Shown piece by piece: positions 1 to 8,055 of a stretch of 64,000 nt of DNA (position 1 is its first letter; every line of letters starts with the position of its first letter). Source of the DNA: DAOUEO01 sp963763495 (GTDB lineage Bacteria; Chloroflexota; Dehalococcoidia; DSTF01; JALHUB01); assembly GCA_963763495.1 (NCBI GenBank), contig CAVXOY010000019.1:191937-255936 (forward strand), given 5' to 3'. Made by a program: the position numbers and the translations under genes. The notes under the pieces are model-generated. The model saw only the letters and a program-made list of their open reading frames with translations, was not told the origin of the DNA and did no database searches.

Positions 1-521
1 CGGCGGCGCCGCCGGAGATGTTGCGTCTGGCCTATCCCGAAGCCTATATGGGCCTTCTTGAATCTGCGGAGACGGAGGAAGGAGTGTCGCCGCTGTTAAT
101 GCTGGCGCTCATACGTCAGGAGAGCTTCTTCGACCCTCTGGCCGGATCGGGAGCGGGAGCCCTCGGTCTCACGCAGGTCATTCCGCCGACGGCGCAGGAG
201 ATCGCGGCGGAATTAGGAATAACCGATTTTGAAGACGATCAACTCTTCCGGCCGGTGGTCAGCGTCGCCTTTGGCTCTCACTATCTGGGGAATCAGCTCG
301 CGACCTTCGATGGAAACACTTATTACGCACTGGCGGCCTATAATGCCGGCCCGGGCAGCGCCGCAAGCTGGCAAACGGCTGCTGGAGACGACGTCGATCT
401 CTTCGTCGAGGAGATCGAGTACAGTCAGGCGAATCTCTATGTCCGGCTGGTGATGGAGAACCTCGCCGTCTATCGCTATCTGTATGGAGGCGCGGCCGGG
501 CCGTCGCTGATCGGCGAGTAG
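1..521 (+). CDS. Lytic transglycosylase, SLT domain (5' end outside window)
   Basis: C-terminal catalytic part of a soluble lytic murein transglycosylase that cleaves peptidoglycan glycan strands in the cell envelope. The frame is open back to the window edge, so the start is missing; the first internal ATG is at 18. Family motifs are visible, counted from that ATG: catalytic Glu in IRQES (about residue 35), GALGLTQVIP, and AYNAGPG near residue 108. The size and layout fit the end of an Slt70-like protein that would normally have a long helical N-terminal region. It reads toward rpmH, and no terminator is evident in the 85 bp between them. Confidence 0.9.
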   Translation, partial: AAPPEMLRLAYPEAYMGLLESAETEEGVSPLLMLALIRQESFFDPLAGSGAGALGLTQVIPPTAQEIAAELGITDFEDDQLFRPVVSVAFGSHYLGNQLATFDGNTYYALAAYNAGPGSAASWQTAAGDDVDLFVEEIEYSQANLYVRLVMENLAVYRYLYGGAAGPSLIGE

Positions 522-606
522 GAGACGGCCGGCTGCCGCATTTGACACGTTCTAGCCCGCCAACATATGATTAGACTTCGGACGAACACCCAGAGGAAGT
601 ATCGAG

Positions 607-747
607 TTGCCTAAACGCACCTACCAACCGAAACGTATCCCGCGTAAGAGAGAGCACGGCTTCCGGGCCCGCATGAGTACCCGGGGCGGTCGTCGTGTGC
701 TTCGCGCGCGCCGGCTAAAAGGTCGCTACCGGCTGACCGTCGTCTGA
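607..747 (+). CDS. rpmH: 50S ribosomal protein L34
   Basis: A 46-residue basic protein with the L34 signature: TYQPKR near the start, REHGFRARMST in the middle and GGRRVLRARR toward the end. It starts with TTG at 607 behind an AGAGGAAG ribosome-binding site. No ATG lies upstream in frame, and Pro-Lys-Arg-Thr-Tyr directly follows the start as in other L34 proteins. It is a large-subunit ribosomal protein, and the rpmH-rnpA-yidD order is the classic arrangement near bacterial replication origins. The TTG start and short length make it easy to miss. Confidence 0.95.
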   Translation: MPKRTYQPKRIPRKREHGFRARMSTRGGRRVLRARRLKGRYRLTVV

Positions 748-778
748 GGCGGGAAGCCGCCCCATAGCGCCGGGCCCA

Positions 779-1141
779 ATGCGAAGGGAACAGCGTCTGA
801 CCAAGACAAAGGAGTTCACCTCCGTCTACCGGAGGGGGCGCTCTTTCGCAGACCGGCTGCTGGCGCTGCGCATGATAGAGAACGGCCTCGACCGGAACCG
901 CTACGGGTTTGTGACGGGGAAGGGTGTGGGCAAGGCTGTCGTGCGGAACAAGGTGAGGCGGCGTCTCCGGGAGGCGGTTCGCTCCCAGGGACTGAGTGGT
1001 GGCTGGGACATGGTGATAATCGCTCGCCGTCCTGCCGCCGATGCCGACTATCAGGGGTTGCTGCGGTCGCTGCGGCGGCTCCTGGGAAGAGCGGGAGTGC
1101 CGGTTCCCAGCGACGTTGAGAAGGAGGGTCTGGAGGGGTGA
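779..1141 (+). CDS. rnpA: Ribonuclease P protein component
   Basis: A 120-residue basic protein subunit of RNase P, which helps the catalytic RNA trim tRNA 5' leaders. The RNR signature VVRNKVRRRLRE is at about residues 54-65, and the N-terminal LTKTKEFTSVYRRGRSF is typical of the family. The ATG start is at 779. The gene follows rpmH by 31 bp and its stop overlaps the GTG start of yidD by 4 bp, which suggests translational coupling. Confidence 0.96.
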   Translation: MRREQRLTKTKEFTSVYRRGRSFADRLLALRMIENGLDRNRYGFVTGKGVGKAVVRNKVRRRLREAVRSQGLSGGWDMVIIARRPAADADYQGLLRSLRRLLGRAGVPVPSDVEKEGLEG

Positions 1142-1347
1142 AGAGAATGGCTCTTGCCCTGATTCGATTCTACCAGGGCTCGGTCTCGTCCTTTCGGCCG
1201 CCTGCCTGCCGCTTCCAGCCCACCTGTTCGCAGTACGGCTATGAGGCGATAGAGCGGCACGGCGTGCTGAAGGGGAGCTGGCTGGCGCTGCGCCGCATCG
1301 GGCGCTGTCATCCCCTGCACCGTGGCGGCTACGATCCGGTACCCTGA
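1138..1347 (+). CDS. yidD: Membrane protein insertion efficiency factor YidD
   Basis: A 69-residue protein of the YidD family, a small membrane-associated factor thought to assist YidC-dependent insertion. Visible family features are RFYQGSVSSFRPPACRF, the CxxxxxC pattern at C24 and C30 within CRFQPTCSQYGYEAI, and RIGRCHPLHRGGYDPVP at the end. It starts at GTG 1138, overlapping the rnpA stop by 4 bp. In most genomes yidC follows directly; here a lipoprotein gene lies between. Confidence 0.94.
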   Translation: MKRMALALIRFYQGSVSSFRPPACRFQPTCSQYGYEAIERHGVLKGSWLALRRIGRCHPLHRGGYDPVP

Positions 1348-1379
1348 GCGACTGAGATAAATGCGGCCCTGAGCGGGCC

Positions 1380-1395
1380 TGTTTCACGTGAAACG
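1380..1395. promoter_or_regulatory. parS centromere site (ParB binding)
   Basis: TGTTTCACGTGAAACG matches the bacterial parS consensus TGTTNCACGTGAAACA at every defined position except the last base, and is palindromic around CACGTG. The parA and parB genes lie 3.6-4.4 kb downstream, as expected for an origin-proximal chromosome-partition locus. The site overlaps the GTG at 1388 that would otherwise be read as the start of the following lipoprotein gene. A short GGCCC/GGGCC hairpin (1365-1379) abuts it. Confidence 0.85.
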
Positions 1396-2535
1396 TTCCC
1401 CCGTTCGCGACGGGAAAAGGGGGAGGCACAAGATTCAAGGATCACGGACCGCCAAGGCCCTGGTTGGGGGCCTGATTTCCCTTTCGATTCTGCTTTTTCT
1501 AACGGGTTGCGGGACCATCGCCGGGCCGCAGGGCTGGGCCGGACCGGCGATATCCGGAAACACCCTCCTGGTCTCCCTGAGCCACGGCAAGCTGACTGCC
1601 ATCGACCTTGCCGACGGCGGGAAGCAGTTGTGGCAGTTCCCTTCCGGCCAGGGGAAGAACGAGCCGAAGTTGAAGGCCATCTACGGTACGCCCGTCGTCT
1701 CGAATGGGATAGTATTCCTGGGCGGGTACGACGGCGGCCTCTATGCCCTCAATCTCGATGACGGAAGCATAGAGTGGGCGCAAATGACGAAGGGCCACAT
1801 CGTGGGCGGGCCGGCGGTGGCCGGCGATACCGTCTACGTAGCCTCCGCCGACCACTGTTTGTACGCCTTCGCCACCGATAGTGGTAGCGCCAGTTGGGAC
1901 GTCCCCTTCTGCAGCGGCGGCAAGATCTGGTCTGACGCCGGTGGTCGACGGCGGCGTCGTGTACTTCGGCTCGATGGACAAGAAGCTGTATGCGGTGGAC
2001 GCCGCAACCGGCCAGTCGCGTTGGGATCGCCCATTTGAAGCAGAGGGGGCCATTAACGCGACAGTAGTGGTTGCCGGCGGGAAAGTGTACGTCGGCGCTC
2101 TAGACAAGAAGCTCTACGCTCTGGATGCGGCTACGGGAGAGGAAGTGTGGTCGTTCAGTAGCGACGATTGGATATGGAGTCGCGCCGTGGTCGCCGATGG
2201 CGTGGTCTACGTGGGGAATCTGGCCGGGCACGTCTACGCTTTGGATGCGAGTAGCGGTGAGATGCGCTGGGAAGAGCCCGTTCAAGGCAGTGAGTGGGAT
2301 ACGGGCAGCGCCGGTTCTGGTAGACAAGACGCTGGTTTTGGCCGACGAGGACGGGAACGTCTACGGGCTGGATTCGGCGACGGGCAATGAAAAGTGGTCG
2401 CAGGTGACGCTCTCCGGCGTGACGGCTGACTTGCTGGTGGAGAAGAGCACTGTGTATATCAGCGCCAAGAGCGGCGACGTCTTCGCTGTAGATTCGAGTG
2501 ACGGGAGCATTACGGCGCTGGTGGCGACGCAGTAG
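1388..2535 (+). CDS. PQQ-like beta-propeller lipoprotein (two frameshifts)
   Basis: An outward-facing lipoprotein built of WD/PQQ-like propeller blades: GGYDGGLYALNLDDGSIEW, then repeated units ending in LYALDAATGEEVW, HVYALDASSGEMRW and NVYGLDSATGNEKW. It resembles BamB-type propellers by repeat pattern only, and the ligand is unknown. A signal peptide ends in the lipobox LTGC. Two +1 frameshifts break it, near 1934 and 2291-2304; joining the three frames gives a continuous propeller of roughly 380 residues. The GTG at 1388 lies inside parS. An ATT at 1433, behind AGGGGGAGG, is a better-placed though non-canonical start. It sits between yidD and yidC, so a role in envelope assembly is plausible. 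Confidence 0.8.
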
Positions 2536-2546
2536 GACAGGAATAA

Positions 2547-4064
2547 ATGGACCCCCTCGGCTTTCTCTGGAACCAAGTACTGATCGACCCGATGACCAAC
2601 GCGCTCATCGTGTTGAGCAACGTCTGCTTGGGCAGCTTCGGGCTGGCGATCATCTTCTTCACCGTCTTCATGCGGGCCGTCACCTTCCCTCTCACGCTAA
2701 AGCAGCTCCGCTCCTCGAGATCGATGTCGGCGATCCAGCCGAAGATGCAGGAGATACAGAAGAAGTACAAGGACCCCAAACGCCGCTCGGAAGAGACGAT
2801 GAAACTGTACCGAGAGGCGGGCGTGAACCCCCTGGGCTGCCTGCTGCCTATGGTGGTGCAGATGCCGATATGGTTTGCGCTCTACCGGGTGATCAATGTC
2901 ACGCTTGGTTCGACGCCGGAGAGCCTGCTGACTCTAAGGGATAAGCTTTATCCCTGGTCGTTTGTTCAGCATGCGGTTCCTCTAAGTGATAACTTCCTGG
3001 GACTAGACTTGGCGCAGGGCAACTTGGCGCTGGCTCTGCTCGTTGGGGCGGGAATGTACGTCCAGCAGAAGTTGAGCACGCCGCCGGCCATGGACGAACG
3101 GCAGCAGTCGATGAACAGCACCATGATGTGGATGATGCCACTCATGTTCACTTACTTCGCGATTAGCTTCCCCAGCGGGCTGGCTCTTTACTGGTTGGTG
3201 TCGAGCGTGGTAAGTATTGTTCTCCAGTATATATACGTAGGGTCGAATCAAGTGACCTGGCGCAGCCTGCTGTCGCTGAAGCCGGCGACCGTAAAGAAGG
3301 CGGGATCGCCTGCGGGGAAGTCGGCCACCGAGGAAGAACCAGACGAGGAAGAGGACACGACGGAAGGCTCAGCCGCTGAGCCGCGTTATAGAAGAGGTCG
3401 CGTCATGGAAGGCGTAGACGTAAGCGCTAAGACAGTGGACGAAGCCGTGGAGAAGGCCCTTGCCGAGTTGGGCCTTGACCGCTCCCAGGTGGATGTGGAG
3501 GTGATTAGGGAAGGAAGAGGCGGGATCCTGGGCATCGGAGGAGAGGAAGCGCGGGTGGTGGTGCGCCCCAAGGAAGGGGCGTCGTTGGAGGGGGAGGAGG
3601 TGAAGTGCGCCGTTGAGGTGCTGGAAACGCTACTCTCGTTCCTCAAGATAGACGCCTCGGTGCGAGTGCGGGCGCCGGAGACCCCCGGCGATGGGGTCGG
3701 TCTCGTGAGGGCTGTGCTCGACGTCAGCGGTGAGGACCTGGGCATCCTCATCGGGCGGCGTGGCGATACGCTCGCCTCTCTGCAATATCTGGTCAATCTG
3801 ATCGTCGGGCGGAAGCTGAAGGCGAAGACGGCGTTCGGCATCGACGTTGAGGGATATCGCCGGCGACGCGAGCAGTCGCTGAAGAATCTAGCCATCCACA
3901 TGGCGGAACGGGTGAAAAGCAACGGCCAGACGGTGACTTTGGAGCCGATGCCACCTAATGAGCGGCGGATCGTGCATTTGGCGCTCGCCAAAGACGCCGC
4001 AGTGATCACGGAGAGTATCGGCGAGGGAGAGAACCGCAAGGTCGTCATTTATCCCAAGCCGTAG
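2547..4064 (+). CDS. yidC: YidC insertase fused to Jag/KhpB RNA-binding domain
   Basis: A 505-residue protein that joins two normally adjacent genes. Residues 1 to about 240 are a YidC/Oxa1 membrane insertase: the first membrane segments, the conserved intramembrane Arg (R43 in FMRAVTFPLTLKQ), the cytoplasmic hairpin IQPKMQEIQKKYKD, and later helices. An acidic, low-complexity linker (about 250-280, rich in Glu and Asp) follows. Residues from about 287 are a complete Jag: Jag_N (VDVSAKTVDEAVEKALAELG), KH domain with GxxG in IGRRGDTL, and R3H with NERRIVHLAL. The internal ATG at 3405, preceded by AGAGG, could be a separate Jag start. The start at 2547 follows AGGACAG. The fusion could also come from an indel that removed a stop codon. 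Confidence 0.9.
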   Translation: MDPLGFLWNQVLIDPMTNALIVLSNVCLGSFGLAIIFFTVFMRAVTFPLTLKQLRSSRSMSAIQPKMQEIQKKYKDPKRRSEETMKLYREAGVNPLGCLLPMVVQMPIWFALYRVINVTLGSTPESLLTLRDKLYPWSFVQHAVPLSDNFLGLDLAQGNLALALLVGAGMYVQQKLSTPPAMDERQQSMNSTMMWMMPLMFTYFAISFPSGLALYWLVSSVVSIVLQYIYVGSNQVTWRSLLSLKPATVKKAGSPAGKSATEEEPDEEEDTTEGSAAEPRYRRGRVMEGVDVSAKTVDEAVEKALAELGLDRSQVDVEVIREGRGGILGIGGEEARVVVRPKEGASLEGEEVKCAVEVLETLLSFLKIDASVRVRAPETPGDGVGLVRAVLDVSGEDLGILIGRRGDTLASLQYLVNLIVGRKLKAKTAFGIDVEGYRRRREQSLKNLAIHMAERVKSNGQTVTLEPMPPNERRIVHLALAKDAAVITESIGEGENRKVVIYPKP

Positions 4065-4124
4065 CGGCAAGCCAGTCTAGGCGCGGAGCAGGGCGCTGCG
4101 AGAGGGCCTGACCCTGACTGTGAC

Positions 4125-4970
4125 ATGACCGCACCCGATTTCCTGGCAATAGGTCACGTAGCGAGGGACATTATCCCTGGGGGCTGGCGATTGGGCGGCG
4201 CTGCCGTGCATGCTGCCGTGCAGGCGCAGCGTCTGGGTCTGAGCGCTGCCGTTGTGACCCGGGCTGCAGACGGTCTTGGCCTAGAACGGCTGCTGGGCGG
4301 GGTCCAGGTACACCGCATCTCGTCTGATATCACCACAACCTTCGAGAACCGCTATGACAGGGGGCGCCGCATCCAGCATGCGTGGGAACAGGCGCCACCC
4401 ATCGGTGCGGAGCATGTGCCTCATGAGTGGCGAAAGGCGAGGCTCGTGCTGCTGGCGCCGGTGCTGGGCGAGGTGCCGATCGGTTTGGGGCGCCTGTTCA
4501 GCGGTTCACTGCTCGCTTATTCGCCGCAGGGGTGGCTGCGAGATGTGAAGGCCGATCACCGTGTCGTGGCGCGTCGCTGGGCGAGGGCGGCGTCGCTGAA
4601 GGGAGGGCAGGTGCTGGTTGTGTCGGAGGAGGACATGGGAGGCCACGAGGCTGCCCTAGAGCTGTGGGTGAGGGACGTGCCGGTGGTGGTTGTGACGGAG
4701 GGAATGCGGGGCGCCCGAGTGCACGCCGACGGGCACTGGCGGCAAATCGGCGCTTTTCCCCATGAGGAAGTCGACCCGACCGGGGCGGGGGATGTGTTTG
4801 TCACTGCCTTGATGGTCTCATTGTCGGAGAACGGCGATATTGCGCTCGCGGCTCGTTTCGCGTCGGCCGCGGCGGCGCTGAGCGTGGGAGGAGAGGGCAT
4901 AGCGGCGATTGCCGGTCGTGATGCCATCGAGGCGCTGCTCGCCGAATACCCCGAGGTAGTACTGCAGTGA
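4125..4970 (+). CDS. PfkB-family (ribokinase-like) sugar kinase
   Basis: A 281-residue ribokinase-fold kinase that transfers phosphate from ATP to an unidentified sugar or nucleoside. The second PfkB signature is clear: DPTGAGDVF at residues 217-225, with D223 as the predicted catalytic base. The N-terminal GHVARDII and GGAAVHAAVQAQRLG match the substrate-side region but are shorter than in true ribokinases. The start is ATG 4125. Its TGA overlaps the GTG of parA by 4 bp, so it is probably co-transcribed with the partition genes. I cannot name the substrate. Confidence 0.82.
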   Translation: MTAPDFLAIGHVARDIIPGGWRLGGAAVHAAVQAQRLGLSAAVVTRAADGLGLERLLGGVQVHRISSDITTTFENRYDRGRRIQHAWEQAPPIGAEHVPHEWRKARLVLLAPVLGEVPIGLGRLFSGSLLAYSPQGWLRDVKADHRVVARRWARAASLKGGQVLVVSEEDMGGHEAALELWVRDVPVVVVTEGMRGARVHADGHWRQIGAFPHEEVDPTGAGDVFVTALMVSLSENGDIALAARFASAAAALSVGGEGIAAIAGRDAIEALLAEYPEVVLQ

Positions 4971-5737
4971 ATGTCGTTCTGACAGTAGCCAATCAGAAGG
5001 GCGGCGTGGGCAAGACAACCACGGCGATCAACCTGGGGGCTTGTCTTGCTGCCCAGGGCCGGCGAGTCCTCTTGATCGACTCTGACCCGCAGGCGAATGC
5101 GACGACGGGGCTGGGGCTGACGGCACGGGCCGGCAGGAGTCTATACGAAGTGATCGTCGACGATGTGCGGCTGGGAGCGGCGGCTGTCGAGACCGGTCAG
5201 GAGAATCTGTGGATCGCGCCTGCGAACGGCGATCTGGCGGGAGCAGAGGTGGAGCTCGTATCTTTGGCTGAGCGGGAGTACCGGCTGCAGAAGGCTATCG
5301 ACGGTGAACGAGAGCAATACGAACTAATCCTGATAGATGCACCGCCATCGCTGGGGTTGCTCACGGTGAACGCGCTGACCGCCGCTGATGGGGTGATTGT
5401 GCCGGTGCAGTGCGAATATCTGGCTTTAGAGGGCCTGGGGCGGCTTATCCACACAATCGAGTTGGTGCGACAGAACCTGAACCACAAGCTGCGGCTGCAA
5501 GGGGTGCTGCTCACGATGTACGACGGGCGGACGAATCTCTGTCAGCAGGTCGCTGCCGAGGTGCGGGGCCATTTCTCTAATACGTTCGAGACAGTGATCC
5601 CGCGCAGCGTGCGGGTTAGCGAGGCTCCCAGTTACGGGTTGCCCATTCTCGCCTATGACCGCTCTTGTCGCGCCGGTAAGGCCTACCAGGCGCTGGCCGA
5701 CGAGCTACTGGCGATGCTGGGGGAGACCCCAGCCTAA
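4967..5737 (+). CDS. parA: Chromosome-partitioning ATPase ParA/Soj
   Basis: A 256-residue deviant Walker ATPase of the ParA/Soj/MinD superfamily that drives segregation of ParB-parS complexes. The Walker A KGGVGKTT is at residues 11-18, LLIDSDPQANATTGLG gives the A' motif, and LILIDAPPSLGLLTVNAL is Walker B. It lacks an N-terminal DNA-binding extension, which fits a chromosomal Soj rather than a plasmid type Ia ParA. The GTG start at 4967 overlaps the kinase stop. parB follows after 13 bp. Confidence 0.95.
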   Translation: MNVVLTVANQKGGVGKTTTAINLGACLAAQGRRVLLIDSDPQANATTGLGLTARAGRSLYEVIVDDVRLGAAAVETGQENLWIAPANGDLAGAEVELVSLAEREYRLQKAIDGEREQYELILIDAPPSLGLLTVNALTAADGVIVPVQCEYLALEGLGRLIHTIELVRQNLNHKLRLQGVLLTMYDGRTNLCQQVAAEVRGHFSNTFETVIPRSVRVSEAPSYGLPILAYDRSCRAGKAYQALADELLAMLGETPA

Positions 5738-5750
5738 GGGGAGGCAGGAG

Positions 5751-6602
5751 ATGGCAAAAGGAAAGACGGGCCTAGGGCGAGGACTGGGTGCCCTCATTCC
5801 CAGTCTGGGGCCGGCTACGGAGTCGGTGGACATCGAGCGGGTAGTCGCCAACCCCTTTCAGCCGCGGGTGGCGATGAACACAGCGGAACTGGAGGAACTG
5901 GCGGAAAGCATCCGTCAACACGGAGTGCTGCAGCCGCTGCTTGTAAGTCGGGTAGACACGAGCAGGGATGCGCCGACGTATCAGATTATCGCCGGCGGTC
6001 GGCGGCTCCAGGCGGCGCGTATCGCCGGCCTCACGCACGTGCCGGTGGTGGTCAAGGAGACGACTCCGCGGCAGGCGCTGGAGCTGGCGCTGGTGGAGAA
6101 CATTCAACGCGCTGATCTGAACCCGTTGGAGGAGGCGGAGGCGTACCGGCGGCTGGTGGACGAGTTCGGACTCAGTCAGGGGGACCTAGGGGCGCGGCTG
6201 GGGCGGAGCCGGTCGGCAGTCGCGAACTCATTGCGTCTCCTCAGTCTCAGCGAAGAGCTGAAGGCGAGTCTGGCAGGGGGCGAGATAAGCGAGGGTCATG
6301 CCCGCGCGCTGCTGGGTCTCCCCGAAGAGGGGACGCGGCGGCGGTTGTGGAAAGAGGTGGTGAGGAAAGGGCTGTCGGTGCGGCAGACGGAGGCGTTGGT
6401 GCGCGCTCTAACGGGGGCTAAGAAGGCGGCACGGCGGCGGGTGGCGGGCGATCCCGATGTTCTAGCCCTGGAAGAGCGGCTGCGGGCTGCCTTGAGCACG
6501 AAGGTGAGTTTGGTAAAGGGGAGACGCGGCGGCCATATCACGATCCATTTCTACAGCGATGAGGAGTTGGAGGGCATAGTCGATAGGCTTCTGCCGTCCT
6601 AG
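5751..6602 (+). CDS. parB: Chromosome-partitioning protein ParB
   Basis: A 283-residue CTP-dependent DNA clamp that loads at parS and stimulates ParA. It begins MAKGKTGLGRGLGALIPS, typical of chromosomal ParB. NPFQPR, GGRRLQAARIAG (CTP-binding region), LVENIQRADLNPLEEA and a central helix-turn-helix (LSQGDLGARLGRSRSAVAN) are in order, with a C-terminal dimerisation tail. A longer in-frame ORF starts at 5655 inside parA. I chose ATG 5751 because it follows AGGGGAGGCAGGAG and gives the standard N-terminus. Its probable target is the parS at 1380. Confidence 0.95.
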   Translation: MAKGKTGLGRGLGALIPSLGPATESVDIERVVANPFQPRVAMNTAELEELAESIRQHGVLQPLLVSRVDTSRDAPTYQIIAGGRRLQAARIAGLTHVPVVVKETTPRQALELALVENIQRADLNPLEEAEAYRRLVDEFGLSQGDLGARLGRSRSAVANSLRLLSLSEELKASLAGGEISEGHARALLGLPEEGTRRRLWKEVVRKGLSVRQTEALVRALTGAKKAARRRVAGDPDVLALEERLRAALSTKVSLVKGRRGGHITIHFYSDEELEGIVDRLLPS

Positions 6603-6618
6603 GGTTGAAGGAGAGGTC

Positions 6619-7113
6619 ATGGTTGAGAACGCGGAGATCATCGAGAGCGTGAGGACGCTGCCGGCTCGGGTTGCCGCCGAACTAGAGGGGCTATCCGAGA
6701 ATGAGCTGCGTTGGCGGCCGGCTGACGATGCGTGGTCGATCAAAGAGGTGGTCGGTCATCTGCGCGACGACTCGGAGGTGTGGCGGCGGCGCCTATACAT
6801 GATGATCACTAAGACGGAGCCGGTGCTGCCTGCATACGATCAGGAGGCGCTGGTACGCGAGCGTGAGTATCAGGACGCCGACCTGGGCGCGATAATCGGC
6901 GATTTCCAGCGATTCCGGCTGGACGTGGCGGAGAACCTGAAGACGCTGACGGGGGATGGCTGGGAGAGGACGGGACAGCATCCGGACTGGGGGCAGATGA
7001 CTGTCCGAGAGGGGATGGAGAGAATGGTCCGGCACACGGAGGGACACCTCGATCAGATTCGACAGATGAAAGAGAGTATCATTCGCGCACGGGCGACCGC
7101 CGGTGAGCCGTAG
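6619..7113 (+). CDS. DinB/YfiT-like metal-binding four-helix protein
   Basis: A 164-residue protein of the DinB fold. Three histidines typical of the metal site are visible: H47 in EVVGHL, and H139 and H143 in RHTEGHLDQI. W33 and the WRPADDAWSIKE segment match the DinB_2 pattern. Family members include bacillithiol- and mycothiol-dependent transferases, but the substrate here cannot be read from sequence. It follows parB by 16 bp on the same strand and probably ends this operon. Confidence 0.85.
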   Translation: MVENAEIIESVRTLPARVAAELEGLSENELRWRPADDAWSIKEVVGHLRDDSEVWRRRLYMMITKTEPVLPAYDQEALVREREYQDADLGAIIGDFQRFRLDVAENLKTLTGDGWERTGQHPDWGQMTVREGMERMVRHTEGHLDQIRQMKESIIRARATAGEP

Positions 7114-7114
7114 G

Positions 7115-7131
7115 TCGGGCGTCTCGCCCGA
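7115..7131. terminator. Hairpin between convergent genes
   Basis: TCGGGCG and CGCCCGA form a perfect 7-bp stem around a TCT loop, starting 2 bp after the DinB stop. The downstream T content is weak. It sits between convergent genes and could end transcription from both sides. Confidence 0.4.
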
Positions 7132-7166
7132 TCTGTTGGAGGCGAGCAGGATGCCCGCTCCACGAA

Positions 7167-8055
7167 TCAGGCTGGAGGCTTCCCCAGCGCCAGCCCCATG
7201 AGACGGTAGGCCAGCTTGGCTGCCAGGTGAGCGCAGGCAGGCGGACCGAGATCCGGCGCCAATTCCGTAAGGTCACACCCCACAATTCGCTTTTCCTGGG
7301 ACACCACTGTCAGTAGCTCGACGACCTCATTCCAGAAGAGGCCGCCCGGCTCCGGCGTGCCTACGGCTGCCATCTCGGAGGGGTCGAGGCCGTCCAGATC
7401 GAAGCTGACGTAGACGGCCGGCGTGAGAAGGCGGGCGATCTCGTGGGGGCCGTCGGACATTTCCCGATAAGCCTTCGGCGTGAAGAAGGGCAGGCTCTGC
7501 TCGCGGATGAGAGTTCACCTGGTCGATGCTGACGCTGCGCATCCCTACCTGAACGACGGGACAGGTCTCGATGATGCGGCGCATGACGCAGGCGTGATTG
7601 TAGGGCGAGTCGAGGTATTCGTCGCGCAGGTCGGCGTGAGCGTCGATGGAGAGCACCGACAGGCCGGGGAAGTGCCGGGCGTGGGCGCGCACGGCGCCGA
7701 CGCTGACGGTGTGCTCGCCGCCGAGGGTGACCACGAACTTGCCGTCGTCCAGGAGTTCGGCCACGACCGACTCTATGCGCTCCGCCATCGCCTCCGGACT
7801 GCCGCTATGCGGCGCCACGCCGGGTAGGGTATGGATGCCGTGTAAAGAGGTGTCATATCCGAGGTCGAGGTCGTAGGGTTCCAGGTCCTCGGACGCCTCT
7901 ATGATGGCGCGGGGCGCTTCGCGGGCGCCGGCGCGGGCGCTGACCGTGGCGTCGTAGGGGATAGGCAGGACTACAGCGCGAGACGACTCGTACCGCGACT
8001 GCTCGGGGGGGAGAGCGAGAAAGCCGTAGGGCGGGTAGAAGCGGTTATCGGTCAT
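7167..8055 (-). CDS. speB: Agmatinase/arginase-family ureohydrolase (frameshifted)
   Basis: Ureohydrolase, most likely agmatinase (agmatine to putrescine plus urea). The binuclear manganese-site motifs are present: GGEHT, SIDAHADLRDEY, and SFDLDGLDPSEMAAVGTPEPGG. A single extra base near 7508-7516 splits the gene: the N-terminal part reads to SVSIDQVN and the next frame resumes with IREQSLPFFTPKAYREM. Joined, it is about 295 residues, normal for the family. It overlaps the DHS-like gene upstream by 11 bp, which places it in a polyamine operon with speD. Agmatinase is favoured over arginase by this context. Confidence 0.88.

Noticed and set aside
5445..5453. Perfect DnaA box TTATCCACA
   Set aside because: A single copy inside parA coding sequence, with no cluster or AT-rich unwinding region and no dnaA in the window. 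It does not mark an origin.
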